Counted from the stretch's first letter, positions 1 to 8,284 are shown. The stretch is DNA of 12,153 bases from CAYYMX01 sp964473045 (GCA_964473045.1 CAYYMX010000040.1:1-12153), one strand, 5' to 3'. Notes: generated from the letters alone by a model not told the origin. A program made the numbers and translations.

Positions 1-45
1 AGGTGGAAACATCTATCGTGGGTTCGAATCCCATCCTCTCCGCCA
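1..45 (+). tRNA. tRNA-Ser, 3' part only (cut by window start)
   Basis: The segment ends in an encoded CCA (43-45) preceded by G at 42, the discriminator base typical of serine tRNAs. Bases 18-22 and 30-34 form the T stem (one G-T pair) around the loop TTCGAAT (23-29). Bases 1-5 and 10-14 pair around a GAAA loop, giving the long variable arm of a class II tRNA. Class II tRNAs are Ser, Leu and bacterial Tyr; the last two normally carry A as discriminator, so Ser is the best call. The D arm and anticodon lie outside the window, so the isoacceptor is unknown. Confidence 0.88.
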
Positions 46-75
46 AATATGAATCCCTATTAGAGATTCATATTT
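45..75 (+). terminator. Perfect hairpin just after tRNA-Ser
   Basis: Bases 45-55 (AAATATGAATC) pair without mismatch with 65-75 around a 9-base loop, starting at the last base of the tRNA. This placement fits a tRNA transcript terminator or 3' processing structure. The stem is AT-rich and is followed only by TAGTTT, not a strong T run; a run of T occurs later, at 102-110. The hairpin is seen directly; the terminator role is inferred. Confidence 0.5.
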
Positions 76-112
76 AGTTTAAGGTATTTATAAGGTAATA
101 ATTTTTTTTTAT

Positions 113-131
113 TTGTGGTAGAATTGTGGTA
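113..131. repeat. Two TTGTGGTA direct repeats, 11 bp apart
   Basis: TTGTGGTA occurs at 113-120 and again at 124-131, one helical turn apart, in the otherwise featureless AT-rich spacer after tRNA-Ser. Paired short repeats at helical spacing can be protein-binding sites, such as regulator or recombinase arm sites near a tRNA. No integrase gene is present here, so no role is assigned. Confidence 0.3.
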
Positions 132-205
132 TTTATATCTAAAAGATTAACGTATTTACTTATCACATTAAATTGTTTACCAATAAAAAAAACATTATCT
201 AAACT

Positions 206-486
206 ATGAAACAACAATTTTCCTTCATTGGTTTAGGCAGGACTTTCGAATTTTTAACCCAATTTTACAAGGTGAAAAGTTTGATGAAACTGGTAAATAT
301 GTAAAAAAGTTTTTTCCAGAACTAAAAAAATTACCAGTAAAATATCTTTTTAATCTCTGGAAAGCGCCAAACAAAGTTCTTAAAGAGTCAAATGTTAAGC
401 TTGGAGAAAATTATCCTTATCCTGTAGTAGATATTAAGGATTCTAGAACAAGAGCTTTATTGGCATTTTCATCAATTAGAGATTAA
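206..486 (+). pseudogene. phr: Collapsed DNA photolyase (internal deletion plus frameshift)
   Basis: The frame running to the TAA at 484-486 reads DFRIFNPILQGEKFD from 241, continues through PELKKLPVKYLFNLWKAP, and ends in GENYPYPVVD and a final ALLAFSSIRD. This is the conserved C-terminal ~80 residues of class I cyclobutane pyrimidine dimer photolyases (FAD-binding helical domain). Immediately upstream, the same frame reads TTIFLHWFRQD (211-243), which matches the start of photolyases (WFRQDLR motif). The ~370-380 residues expected between these parts (family ~470 aa) are absent. The joint lies in the DFRI/YFRI coding sequence shared by both ends, suggesting a deletion between short direct repeats. 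The natural ATG at 206 is out of frame; adding one A to the AAA at 209-211 would restore M-K-T-T-I-F-L-H-W. The stop shares a TTAA with the convergent peroxiredoxin stop. The product cannot be a functional photolyase. Confidence 0.85.
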
Positions 487-1133
487 GGACTTTTTGTATA
501 TCTTAAATAAGTTTTTATTTTTTTAAAATCTGGAAACAACTTTTTAGCTTCGTCATCTTTAACTGCTGGAACTATTATTACATCTTCGTTTGCTCTCCAA
601 TTGGCTGGTGTAGCAACTTTATGTTTGCTCGTCAGTTGAATGGAATCTAATACTCTTAAAATTTCATCAAAATTTCTTCCAGTAGTCATAGGATAAGTTA
701 ACATCATTCTAATTTTTTTTTCAGGATCAATTAAAAAAACTGAACGAACAGTAGCATTATTTAAAGCTGTTCTATTACCTTCATTAATTTCCTCAGCTGG
801 TAGCATATTATATAGTTTTGCGATATTTAAATTTTCATCAGATATTAAAGGGTAATTAACTTTGGCTCCTTGAGTTTCTTCTATATCTTTTAACCATTTT
901 TTATGATCATCAACTGGATCAATACTTAAAGCAATAATTTTACAATCTCTCTTTTTAAATTCATTTTCAACCATAGCCATATAGCCAAGTTCAGTGGTAC
1001 AAACTGGAGTAAAATCTTTCGGATGTGAGAACAATACTCCCCAACTATTACCTAGCCACTCATGCAACGAAATTTCACCATGAGTTGTTACGGCAACAAA
1101 ATCTGGGGCTACATCATTTATTTTTAAACTCAT
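483..1133 (-). CDS. 1-Cys peroxiredoxin (Prx6/AhpC-TSA family)
   Basis: This is a thiol peroxidase that reduces hydrogen peroxide and organic hydroperoxides, probably in the cytoplasm since no signal peptide is seen. The thioredoxin-fold core carries the active-site segment HPKDFTPVCTTELG with peroxidatic Cys45 and Thr42, and the conserved Arg130 (ATVRSVFLIDP). The C-terminal part (about 175-201, TPANWRANEDVIIVP) is the Prx6-type dimerisation extension. The only other cysteine, Cys64, is not in the usual resolving position, so a 1-Cys mechanism with an outside thiol reductant is likely. The length of 216 residues is normal. The gene is divergent from the decarboxylase gene across an AT-rich gap of about 110 bp, and its end abuts the photolyase remnant. 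No strong ribosome binding site is visible before the ATG. Confidence 0.93.
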   Translation of the reverse strand: MSLKINDVAPDFVAVTTHGEISLHEWLGNSWGVLFSHPKDFTPVCTTELGYMAMVENEFKKRDCKIIALSIDPVDDHKKWLKDIEETQGAKVNYPLISDENLNIAKLYNMLPAEEINEGNRTALNNATVRSVFLIDPEKKIRMMLTYPMTTGRNFDEILRVLDSIQLTSKHKVATPANWRANEDVIIVPAVKDDEAKKLFPDFKKIKTYLRYTKSP

Positions 1134-1237
1134 ATCATTTATATTAATAGAAAAAAAAAAAATTAGAAATATTTATTATTTTACTTGTAATTTTTTTCAA
1201 AAAATAAAATGATAAATCTATATTAATTTTAGCAATC

Positions 1238-1244
1238 GGGGTGA
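1238..1244 (+). promoter_or_regulatory. Ribosome binding site supporting the ATG at 1247
   Basis: GGGGTGA matches the GGAGGTGA complement of the 16S rRNA tail and stands two bases before the ATG at 1247. An in-frame GTG at 1241 overlaps this sequence and has no comparable site of its own upstream, so the ATG is the better start. Confidence 0.5.
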
Positions 1245-1246
1245 CG

Positions 1247-2416
1247 ATGCTTCTTAATTTTGAAGAGTTTGACCTCAAAAGTCTATCTGATCCTTTTTTC
1301 TTATTTAGACAGAAAAAACTTCTTTCATCTGTAAATTATTTTCTTGATGAATTTAATGGAAAAACTTTGTTTGCAGTTAAATCAAACCCTTTAAGGTTTA
1401 TTTTGGAATCAATGTATTTTCAGGGACTAAAATCATTCGATGTTGCATCGATAAATGAAATAAAAGTTGTTAGAAATCTTTTTTCAGAAGCTGAGATTTT
1501 TTATATGAATCCTATAAAGTCACGACAATCAATAAATGATTCCTACTTTAATTATGGTGTAAGACACTTTGCTTTAGATGATGTTTCTGAGTTGAAAAAG
1601 ATTCTTGTGGAAACAAATTATGCCAACGATCTTAATTTACATGTAAGACTTTCCATACCTAACAACTTTGCTGAGATTAGTTTATCTAAAAAATTTGGGA
1701 TTAAGACTGAGGACGCACCGAGTTTTCTTCGTTTAGTAAGAAATAAATGTTCAAAACTTGGGGTTTCGTTTCATCCAGGCTCTCAGTGTATGAATCCTGA
1801 TGCATTCAAGATTGCTATAAGGTTAGCTGCAAAAGCAATAACCACAAGCAATGTTGAAATAAATTATTTTAATGTTGGAGGAGGTTTTCCTTCATCATAT
1901 CCTGGACTAAATCCTCCAGAATTAAAAGAGTATTTTTCTACAATACATGAAGAGTTTCAAAAATTAAAATTTTCCAAAGATGTTCAACTTTTAGCTGAGC
2001 CAGGCCGTGTTTTGGTATCAGATAGTATGTCATTGATTGTTAGAGTTGAGATGAGAAAAGAAAACAAACTATATATTAATGATGGAATTTATGGATCTCT
2101 TCAGAATGCTGGAAATCCAAATTTTAGATATCCTGTAAGAATGATAAGAGATGCAAAGAAAAATAAATTATGTCCATTTAGTTTTTTTGGACCTACATGT
2201 GATTCAGGTGACTTTATGAAAGGACCGTTTTATCTTCCAGACTCTATTCAGGAGGGTGATTTTATTGAGATTGGTCAAATGGGAGCTTATTCCTTTACTA
2301 TGAAAACTGACTTTAATGGTTTTTTTAGTGAACCTAAGGTTTTACTTGTAAATGAAGATTTAACTTTTTCAACTTTGCAAGAAATTAACAAAAAAAAAAT
2401 TTTTAATGATATATAA
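1247..2416 (+). CDS. PLP-dependent ornithine/lysine decarboxylase (group IV, fold III)
   Basis: This probably decarboxylates L-ornithine to putrescine (or lysine to cadaverine), the entry to polyamine synthesis. Numbered from the ATG, the PLP-binding lysine is K45 in FAVKSNP. SKKFG, HPGSQ (H176), the phosphate-binding GGGFP (211-215) and EPGR (251-254) line the barrel. The C-terminal beta domain holds the catalytic Cys318 in GPTCDSGD, which completes the active site of the partner subunit, followed by GAYSFTMKTDFNGF. The length of 389 residues is normal for eukaryotic-type ODC and related bacterial enzymes. The motifs fit ODC or Lys/Orn decarboxylase better than diaminopimelate or arginine decarboxylase. 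Ornithine versus lysine preference cannot be settled from the sequence. An in-frame GTG six bases upstream is the alternative start. Confidence 0.9.
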   Translation: MLLNFEEFDLKSLSDPFFLFRQKKLLSSVNYFLDEFNGKTLFAVKSNPLRFILESMYFQGLKSFDVASINEIKVVRNLFSEAEIFYMNPIKSRQSINDSYFNYGVRHFALDDVSELKKILVETNYANDLNLHVRLSIPNNFAEISLSKKFGIKTEDAPSFLRLVRNKCSKLGVSFHPGSQCMNPDAFKIAIRLAAKAITTSNVEINYFNVGGGFPSSYPGLNPPELKEYFSTIHEEFQKLKFSKDVQLLAEPGRVLVSDSMSLIVRVEMRKENKLYINDGIYGSLQNAGNPNFRYPVRMIRDAKKNKLCPFSFFGPTCDSGDFMKGPFYLPDSIQEGDFIEIGQMGAYSFTMKTDFNGFFSEPKVLLVNEDLTFSTLQEINKKKIFNDI

Positions 2417-2511
2417 TTAAAGTATGACTTTTGGTTAATCTATATATTTAAAACAATTAAATAAAGAACTATAGACTAAAAAGCCAGAAATTATAAAAAT
2501 TAGGATTGACA

Positions 2512-3543
2512 TTGTGTAATTATTTAAAATTTCTAGTGTTTATTTTTTCTGTTTCGGGTTGTTCAATAAGTCATGATAGATTAAGTTCTGTGGCGAAATT
2601 GAATGAAAATAATCAATATGTCAATAATTATATCGATGAGTACAAAGTTTCTAAAAAAATAATTTTTAATTTTTTTTGGAAGAACATTTTTAATCCATCA
2701 GAAAAAAAAAATTTTAAAGTTGTATCTCCATCCAAAAAAATTTTTCAGCAAAAAAAAAAACATCTTCTAACGTGGTCTGGGCATTCAACTTTCTTGTACC
2801 AAAATACTGATATTAATATTTTGGTTGATCCTCATTTCACATCACGAGCTTCACCCTTTAAATTTTTAGGACCCAAAAGATTTATACAATCTGTTCTAAA
2901 TGAGCAAAATATTCCTGAAATTGATATTGTGGCTATAAGTCATAATCATTATGATCATCTTGATCTTAAAACCATTAAAGTTTTAAATAAAAAATTTCCT
3001 AACATTCTATTTTTAGTTCCACTGGGTCTTAAAAAATGGTTTTTAAAAAGAAAAATAACTAATGTTAAAGAATTTGACTGGTGGGAAGGTTTTCAATTTA
3101 AAGAAACAAAAATTAATTTTGTTCCTGTTCAACATTGGTCAAAAAGAACACTCTTTGATAGAAATAAATCACTGTGGGGTGGTTGGTGGTTTGAATATAA
3201 ACAAAAAAAATTTCTACATCTTGGTGATACTGGATATACCAAAGATTTTCTAGATATTAAAAAAAAACTGGGTTCTCCTGATATTGTTGCAATACCTATC
3301 GGTTCTTATGAACCAAGAAATATGATGAAGAATAGTCATTTAAATCCTAAAGAAGCGGTCCAAACTTTTACAGACTTGGATGCAAAGATGGCTGTGGCTA
3401 TGCATTGGGGAACTTTTATTTTGAGTCATGAACCTGTTGATGAGCCAGTAAGAAAACTCAAAGAAAGCTTGAAAAAAAATAAGATTAGCAATCAAGAATT
3501 TAGAATTCTAAAACATGGTGAAACAATTTTTCTAGAAAAATAA
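2512..3543 (+). CDS. Lipoprotein metallo-beta-lactamase-fold hydrolase, NAPE-PLD/UlaG-like
   Basis: This is a zinc-dependent hydrolase of the branch containing N-acylphosphatidylethanolamine phospholipase D and UlaG-like lactonases. It shows LTWSGHSTFL, then ILVDPHF, the metal motif HNHYDH (H144, H146, D148, H149), PVQHW (H208) followed by an aromatic SLWGGWWFEY, GDTGY (D239) and MHWGTF (H298); all expected zinc ligands are present. The N-terminus MCNYLKFLVFIFSVSGC is a short lipoprotein signal with lipobox VSGC and lipidated Cys17, so the enzyme should sit on a membrane facing the periplasm. There is no ATG near the start. The TTG at 2512 is chosen because AGGA (2502-2505) lies six bases upstream; a TTG at 2506 is too close to it. 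The exact substrate is not known; a phospholipid is attractive given the anchor. The gene converges on flgF with one base between the stop codons. Confidence 0.85.
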   Translation: MCNYLKFLVFIFSVSGCSISHDRLSSVAKLNENNQYVNNYIDEYKVSKKIIFNFFWKNIFNPSEKKNFKVVSPSKKIFQQKKKHLLTWSGHSTFLYQNTDINILVDPHFTSRASPFKFLGPKRFIQSVLNEQNIPEIDIVAISHNHYDHLDLKTIKVLNKKFPNILFLVPLGLKKWFLKRKITNVKEFDWWEGFQFKETKINFVPVQHWSKRTLFDRNKSLWGGWWFEYKQKKFLHLGDTGYTKDFLDIKKKLGSPDIVAIPIGSYEPRNMMKNSHLNPKEAVQTFTDLDAKMAVAMHWGTFILSHEPVDEPVRKLKESLKKNKISNQEFRILKHGETIFLEK

Positions 3544-3544
3544 T

Positions 3545-4336
3545 TTACATTCCTGGAAGTCGTAATATCTGTGAACCAACGGCATCAAGTTCTTCAGACA
3601 TTTGAATAAATTTGACATGTAGTTCAAATTTTCTTTGTTGGTCGATAGTATTAACCATTTCTTCAATGGCGTTCACATTACTTTTTTCTAGAAAGCCAAT
3701 GACTAATTTTGCTTGCTGATTTGGTTCAATTTGAACCTGATCAACTGTACCATCAGGATTCTCAGTTGGTTCAATCCTAATATGCCCATCGAGTGACTTT
3801 CTTAACTTAGTTTCATTATTGGGAATGTATGTTGCAATTACACCGACATCTTGAGGAATGGCTCCGGGCTCACCACCCATTGGTTGAATACGAATTTCTC
3901 CTTGAGGTGAAATAGTTATTTCTCGAAAAGCTGGAAGTATAATTGGTTGCAAACCATCATCAAGTATTTTATTTCCTGCTCCATCTAATAATTCACCATT
4001 TTCACTAGTTTGCAAGTCACCTCTTCTAGATAGGGCTACTGTTCCTCCATCTCTAGGTTGAATGACAAAGTAGCCCTCATTGGCAATTGCCAGATCAAGG
4101 GGGTTTTTGGTGCTTTCTAAAACACCTTGTTCAACTGAAAATCCACCAACTTCTCTTGCAGAAACTATCCTAGGTTCCACGCCTTTTTGTCGATTCAAAT
4201 AAATAGAACTAAAATCTGTTACAACATCTTGCCTAAAACCTGGAGTACTTAGATTTGAAAGATTATGGGCAGTAGCCATCTGATTTTCCATTAACATCTT
4301 CAGGCTATTCAAAGCTGTTTGGGCCATTCTATCCAT
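3545..4336 (-). CDS. flgF: Flagellar basal-body proximal rod protein FlgF
   Basis: A rod subunit exported by the flagellar type III system and assembled in the periplasm. The N-terminal helix carries the rod/hook signature (NLSNLSTPGFR, residues 25-35). It is followed by the FlgE/F/G core NPLDLAIANEGYFVIQ, RRGDLQTSENGELL, and a C-terminal helix (NTIDQQRKFELHVKFIQMS) of the Flg_bbr_C type. At 263 residues, beginning MDRM and with this core, it fits FlgF rather than FlgG. It is the last gene of the flgBCDEF run, 38 bp after flgE, with AAAGGA (4348-4353) upstream of its ATG. The usual next gene, flgG, does not follow; the run stops at the convergent lipoprotein hydrolase. Confidence 0.9.
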   Translation of the reverse strand: MDRMAQTALNSLKMLMENQMATAHNLSNLSTPGFRQDVVTDFSSIYLNRQKGVEPRIVSAREVGGFSVEQGVLESTKNPLDLAIANEGYFVIQPRDGGTVALSRRGDLQTSENGELLDGAGNKILDDGLQPIILPAFREITISPQGEIRIQPMGGEPGAIPQDVGVIATYIPNNETKLRKSLDGHIRIEPTENPDGTVDQVQIEPNQQAKLVIGFLEKSNVNAIEEMVNTIDQQRKFELHVKFIQMSEELDAVGSQILRLPGM

Positions 4337-4374
4337 AAATCAAACTTTCCTTTAGATAATTAGTCAAATTATGA

Positions 4375-7300
4375 CTACATTCTTATGTTAACGATTGATT
4401 GAGTAGTTGCAGCCGTTGTTTCAATTGACTTAGCATTGGCTTGGAAGTTTCTTTGAGCTGTAATCAAGTTCACCAATTCCTCTGTAATATCAACATTGGA
4501 TCTTTCAAGTGAACCCGAAAGAACAGTTCCAAAACCTTCCGCACCAGCTTCACCAACCGTAGCTGAACCGGACACGGCCGTTTCAACGTACGTTGCGTTA
4601 CCAATTTGTTTCAAACCGTTTTGGTTGTTAAAGTTTGCAAGAACGATTTTTCCTAATGGATTATTCTGACCGTTAGTATAATTAGCTCTAACCGTACCAG
4701 AGGCATCGATTTCCAAACCATCCAAACGACCAGATGTGAAACCATCCTGATTAACTGTTGAAACGAAGAATGGTTGAGCTAGCTGGGTTGATTTGGTAAA
4801 GTCAATATCAACATTAATACTAAATCCAGCTTCTTGCTTCTCATAGTGCACGCCTTGTTTTGGGCTTGTAATTTTACCTGATTTATCAAATGTTAATTCT
4901 CCTTCATCAAGATATAAAGGATAATAACCACTTACAAGGTTGCCTGGAGGGGTCGTAACTTTGTTACCCGACGCATCAACGTAAAGAGCTAAACCTTCAG
5001 AATTTGTTGCTTGTGTTAGATTGTAAATTTGAGGTACTGAACCCACACCAAGCTCAACGTCGTCAAGTCCGAACTTGGACGCTCCTCTAATTTTGATTGT
5101 TGAATCTTTTCCGGTTGTACCATTTGTAAATGTAAAGCTGTTGCTTGCAGAGTTATATTTTACAGTAATACCTCCACCAACGGTACCAGCATAATCTTCG
5201 ATCTGATTAATTCTTTGCTGCAATGCTTCAGCTAAGGTCGTTCCCACATAAAATCCTTGAGGAATTTCAATAATACCTGCAACACCATTAACTGAAACGT
5301 TGAAAATGTTTTCATTGCTTTGTGTAGTTAATCTAAAAACTTGAGATAGGTCTTCAGTGGCGGATGCACCAGTTGCTGAAGCTGGATTTGCTGCCAAACC
5401 TTTTGCCTCTGTTTTAAGAGCATTCGTTTTTGTCTTTCCAACTCCAACTAAGTTATTATCTCCTGCATAATAATCCGTCGTATCAACGATCGATCCATCA
5501 GTTGTAGATAATGCATATCTACCAACTTCAATGTTTGATGCCGTTTGAGCTGTTGAAACTCCAATGGCGCCATTAGCGGCGATTGCTTCACCAGTTGTGC
5601 CACTACTAAATTCAAAAGCTTTTAATTCACTATTGTAACCAACTTTAACTCCATATCTTTTATCGTTAAGTTGAATTTCCGAACCATCTGCAACGAATGT
5701 TCCTGCTGAGAATTTTTCACCACCTCTAATAAGAGTCGTCGGCGTGTCATCAGCCGTTGGAATCCCAAGATTGTTTGTAGAAGTCGCAGTTGATGCTCCA
5801 TACATTTTAAAACTGTTGAAGTTACTGTTTGTTCCAGTTCCAATTAAGTTTCTATCAACTTCAAACTGAAGTCTTTGATTGATGACGTCATATGTTACTT
5901 CAATTGGAGGGTTCTTTTCATCAACCCATTGCATTTGAGCGCAAGTTTTAGTTGCAGTGCCATCACCATTCAAGTGATTGTCACGATTATTAAGATGACC
6001 ACTATCACCAATACCCACTAAATCATAAGTATCCATTACTGCTCCACCAGTAGTTTTACCTGTCTTTAAAGTAAAATCTTCTACAAAACCATCTAGTATG
6101 TGTTTACCACTATTACCTGTAACCATTTGTCTATCTGTATAAGCGTGTTTGTTTGAAGTGCCAATTTCTCTCATCACAAGTTTTTTATTACTAAAGTTTT
6201 CGTTTGCACCTTTGTAAACGGCTGTAGTGTCTGCCCCTTCAAAGAAAGCTTCTACTGAAGTTGATGCTGTACTGTAAAGTTTTGCAAGATTTCCTGCAGT
6301 ATAATCAAGGCTAAAGTCAGAATCAGGAAAATTCATTCCAGACGTACTGCATTCTACGTAATATTGTGCAGCAGAACTTACTGTTTCAGAGCCAACGCTA
6401 GTAACCGTAAATTCTCTGCCGTTAATGTAATTTCCATTAGTAGTATCAGTAGCACTGGCATAAAATGTGCCAATTAACCTTACTTTTGAATTGGCTGCAA
6501 TGCCGTTGGTAGCTGGGTTAGTAGTACCGAAGTGAAATCTAACGGTGTTTTCTGATTGATCATAAAAAACTGCTTTTCCCGGATTAACTGTAGCTACTCC
6601 AGGATTTATAGCTAGTGCTGTTTGTTTATCATAAACGTGAACAGCAGGACTATTTCCATAATTTGAGTATGTTAGATATTGATTTACAGCAGTAAATCCA
6701 GATGCAGCAGTAGCACTTGAAGATACATTTCTTTGAAAAGTAAAAGCCTGACTTTGATCGAGCTGTGTAGTCATTTCTTTTCCGGATGCTCTATAAAACA
6801 ATTGATCGGCAATACCAAGTGATGATGCCTTGGACGCATCAGTTACTCCACCAGCTGAAGCACCAGTTTGTTTGGTTACAGCGTAAGTGTTTAAAGCATC
6901 GTTAAGTCTTGCCTGAGTATGAGCCAAAAATTGCTCTCTTGTAAAGTCTGGAGATGCACCAGTTAATACGATGCCCTCTAAATCTGAAACATAAGAATCA
7001 GATAAAAGATCAACGGGTATTGGTGTAGTCAAACCAGTTGATGTTCCATCTGCGTTTAGTTTAAGAAGATCAATGGTTAGCGTATCATCAACGTTCTGAA
7101 CGATTTGAATTTTTTTATCATCACCGTATGCTGCGTTAACTGATCTTTGAATTTCTGCTGAAAGTTGTGCAGCATTATATTGACCTGGTCTGATGTTAAT
7201 GTTAACTGGTTGGTCACTACTATCAACATTAATTGTCATGAAGTTTTTACCCCAGTAAATTTGTGAACTATTATCACCACTTTCTCTTGTAGAGGAGAAT

Positions 7301-8277
7301 TGTAAAGGATCAGTAACAATGGTTACCGTTTTGTCACCTTCCTCACCAAAGTCGAATCCACTTCCTTCACCAGTTATTTTTGCTGGAGTTGAGTCAACTA
7401 GTGTTTTTAAATCATCTTGTCTATAAAGTGCTGAACCTTTTCCTTCTAGGAAGTAGTTATCATCAGGTACTTTAGTAGTTGTCTGACCAAAACGGTCAAT
7501 GTAAATTGGTTGTTTTGTATCATTAACTGAACGAACCAAATCTGGATTAATAACGGTGTCATTGATCACTAATCGTGTTTCATATTTATTGGTTGGGTCA
7601 GCGGCAGATGCAGCTTGAGTTCTAATGAAATAAACAGTTGCAATCGTTGGATTACCCAAATCATCATAGATTGTGATTGATGTTGAATTGTTGTATGTAG
7701 TTGGATCGTTCTGATTAAAAACGTAACCAGTGGCAAACTGAGGATTATCTGAAATAACGTCACTTGTTGCAGATACGTTTACACCTAATTCTATTGAAGT
7801 TGTCGCTTGCGGTGTACCAGATGTAACTGGAAGTTGAAGCGGTACGGCACTTACTAAATCTTTAGCCGTTACGGAACCATCAGAGTTAACTGGAAATGTT
7901 AATAGATACTGACCAGAGGAGTCAGTAACGTATCTATCGTTGTTAACGTTGAATGAACCGTTACGTGTATAAACCGTTTGACCTGAAGTCAAAGATGGTT
8001 TTAATGAGAAGAAACCTTGTCCTGAGATTGCTAAATCCAGAACGTTAAGTGAAGAAGTAATATTACCCTGTGTAAACTGTTGTTTTACACTTTTTAAGAT
8101 CGTACCAGAACCAATAGAGGATGATGCATTCTGTAATGGTGAGGTTGCGAAAATATCACCAAATTCTGCTCTTGATCTTTTAAAACCAGTTGTGTTAACG
8201 TTCGCAATATTATTCGATGTTGCCGAAATATCCGACTGTGCTCCGTTTAGTCCTGTTAGTGCTGTGTAAAATGACAT
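4375..8277 (-). CDS. flgE: Flagellar hook protein FlgE, unusually large (1300 aa)
   Basis: Subunit of the curved hook that joins rod and filament. The N-terminus (MSFYTALTGLNGAQSD, then NNIANVNTTGFKRSR) and the core LDLAISGQGFFSL, with YTRNGSFNV following, are diagnostic. The C-terminus has FTSGRLDGLEIDASG, GTVLSGSLERSNVDITEELV and a final helix ending SIVNIRM. Typical FlgE is about 400-600 residues. Here some 800-900 residues are inserted between the conserved ends. The insert contains related beta-rich stretches: around 340-430 and 985-1075 each has a pG.Y.a..La..iq..in-like element. Around 792-830, 875-900 and 1035-1060 are V.YNs...F.F segments, the last two with GTTG. These resemble hook/flagellin surface domains. 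Two cysteines, C643 and C779, lie in the insert. GAGGAG (8285-8290) seven bases before the ATG fixes the start. The reading frame is intact throughout and looks less AT-rich than its neighbours. Confidence 0.95.
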   Translation of the reverse strand: MSFYTALTGLNGAQSDISATSNNIANVNTTGFKRSRAEFGDIFATSPLQNASSSIGSGTILKSVKQQFTQGNITSSLNVLDLAISGQGFFSLKPSLTSGQTVYTRNGSFNVNNDRYVTDSSGQYLLTFPVNSDGSVTAKDLVSAVPLQLPVTSGTPQATTSIELGVNVSATSDVISDNPQFATGYVFNQNDPTTYNNSTSITIYDDLGNPTIATVYFIRTQAASAADPTNKYETRLVINDTVINPDLVRSVNDTKQPIYIDRFGQTTTKVPDDNYFLEGKGSALYRQDDLKTLVDSTPAKITGEGSGFDFGEEGDKTVTIVTDPLQFSSTRESGDNSSQIYWGKNFMTINVDSSDQPVNINIRPGQYNAAQLSAEIQRSVNAAYGDDKKIQIVQNVDDTLTIDLLKLNADGTSTGLTTPIPVDLLSDSYVSDLEGIVLTGASPDFTREQFLAHTQARLNDALNTYAVTKQTGASAGGVTDASKASSLGIADQLFYRASGKEMTTQLDQSQAFTFQRNVSSSATAASGFTAVNQYLTYSNYGNSPAVHVYDKQTALAINPGVATVNPGKAVFYDQSENTVRFHFGTTNPATNGIAANSKVRLIGTFYASATDTTNGNYINGREFTVTSVGSETVSSAAQYYVECSTSGMNFPDSDFSLDYTAGNLAKLYSTASTSVEAFFEGADTTAVYKGANENFSNKKLVMREIGTSNKHAYTDRQMVTGNSGKHILDGFVEDFTLKTGKTTGGAVMDTYDLVGIGDSGHLNNRDNHLNGDGTATKTCAQMQWVDEKNPPIEVTYDVINQRLQFEVDRNLIGTGTNSNFNSFKMYGASTATSTNNLGIPTADDTPTTLIRGGEKFSAGTFVADGSEIQLNDKRYGVKVGYNSELKAFEFSSGTTGEAIAANGAIGVSTAQTASNIEVGRYALSTTDGSIVDTTDYYAGDNNLVGVGKTKTNALKTEAKGLAANPASATGASATEDLSQVFRLTTQSNENIFNVSVNGVAGIIEIPQGFYVGTTLAEALQQRINQIEDYAGTVGGGITVKYNSASNSFTFTNGTTGKDSTIKIRGASKFGLDDVELGVGSVPQIYNLTQATNSEGLALYVDASGNKVTTPPGNLVSGYYPLYLDEGELTFDKSGKITSPKQGVHYEKQEAGFSINVDIDFTKSTQLAQPFFVSTVNQDGFTSGRLDGLEIDASGTVRANYTNGQNNPLGKIVLANFNNQNGLKQIGNATYVETAVSGSATVGEAGAEGFGTVLSGSLERSNVDITEELVNLITAQRNFQANAKSIETTAATTQSIVNIRM

Positions 8278-8284
8278 ATTACTT

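Noticed and set aside
206..304. Short open frame from the ATG at 206 as a real small gene
   Set aside because: It is simply the frameshifted start of the photolyase remnant; the neighbouring frame carries the family motifs.
1134..1246. Possible polyamine-responsive leader (speF-type) upstream of the decarboxylase
   Set aside because: The gap is short, extremely AT-rich and shows no stable stem or conserved element I could identify.
3062..3253. Plus-strand open frame within the lipoprotein hydrolase gene
   Set aside because: Overlaps the conserved metallo-beta-lactamase-fold coding frame and has no motif of its own.
5622..5843. Minus-strand open frame inside flgE
   Set aside because: Alternate-frame shadow of the intact flgE frame; no recognisable motif.
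7569..7763. Second minus-strand open frame inside flgE
   Set aside because: Alternate-frame shadow with low-complexity composition.
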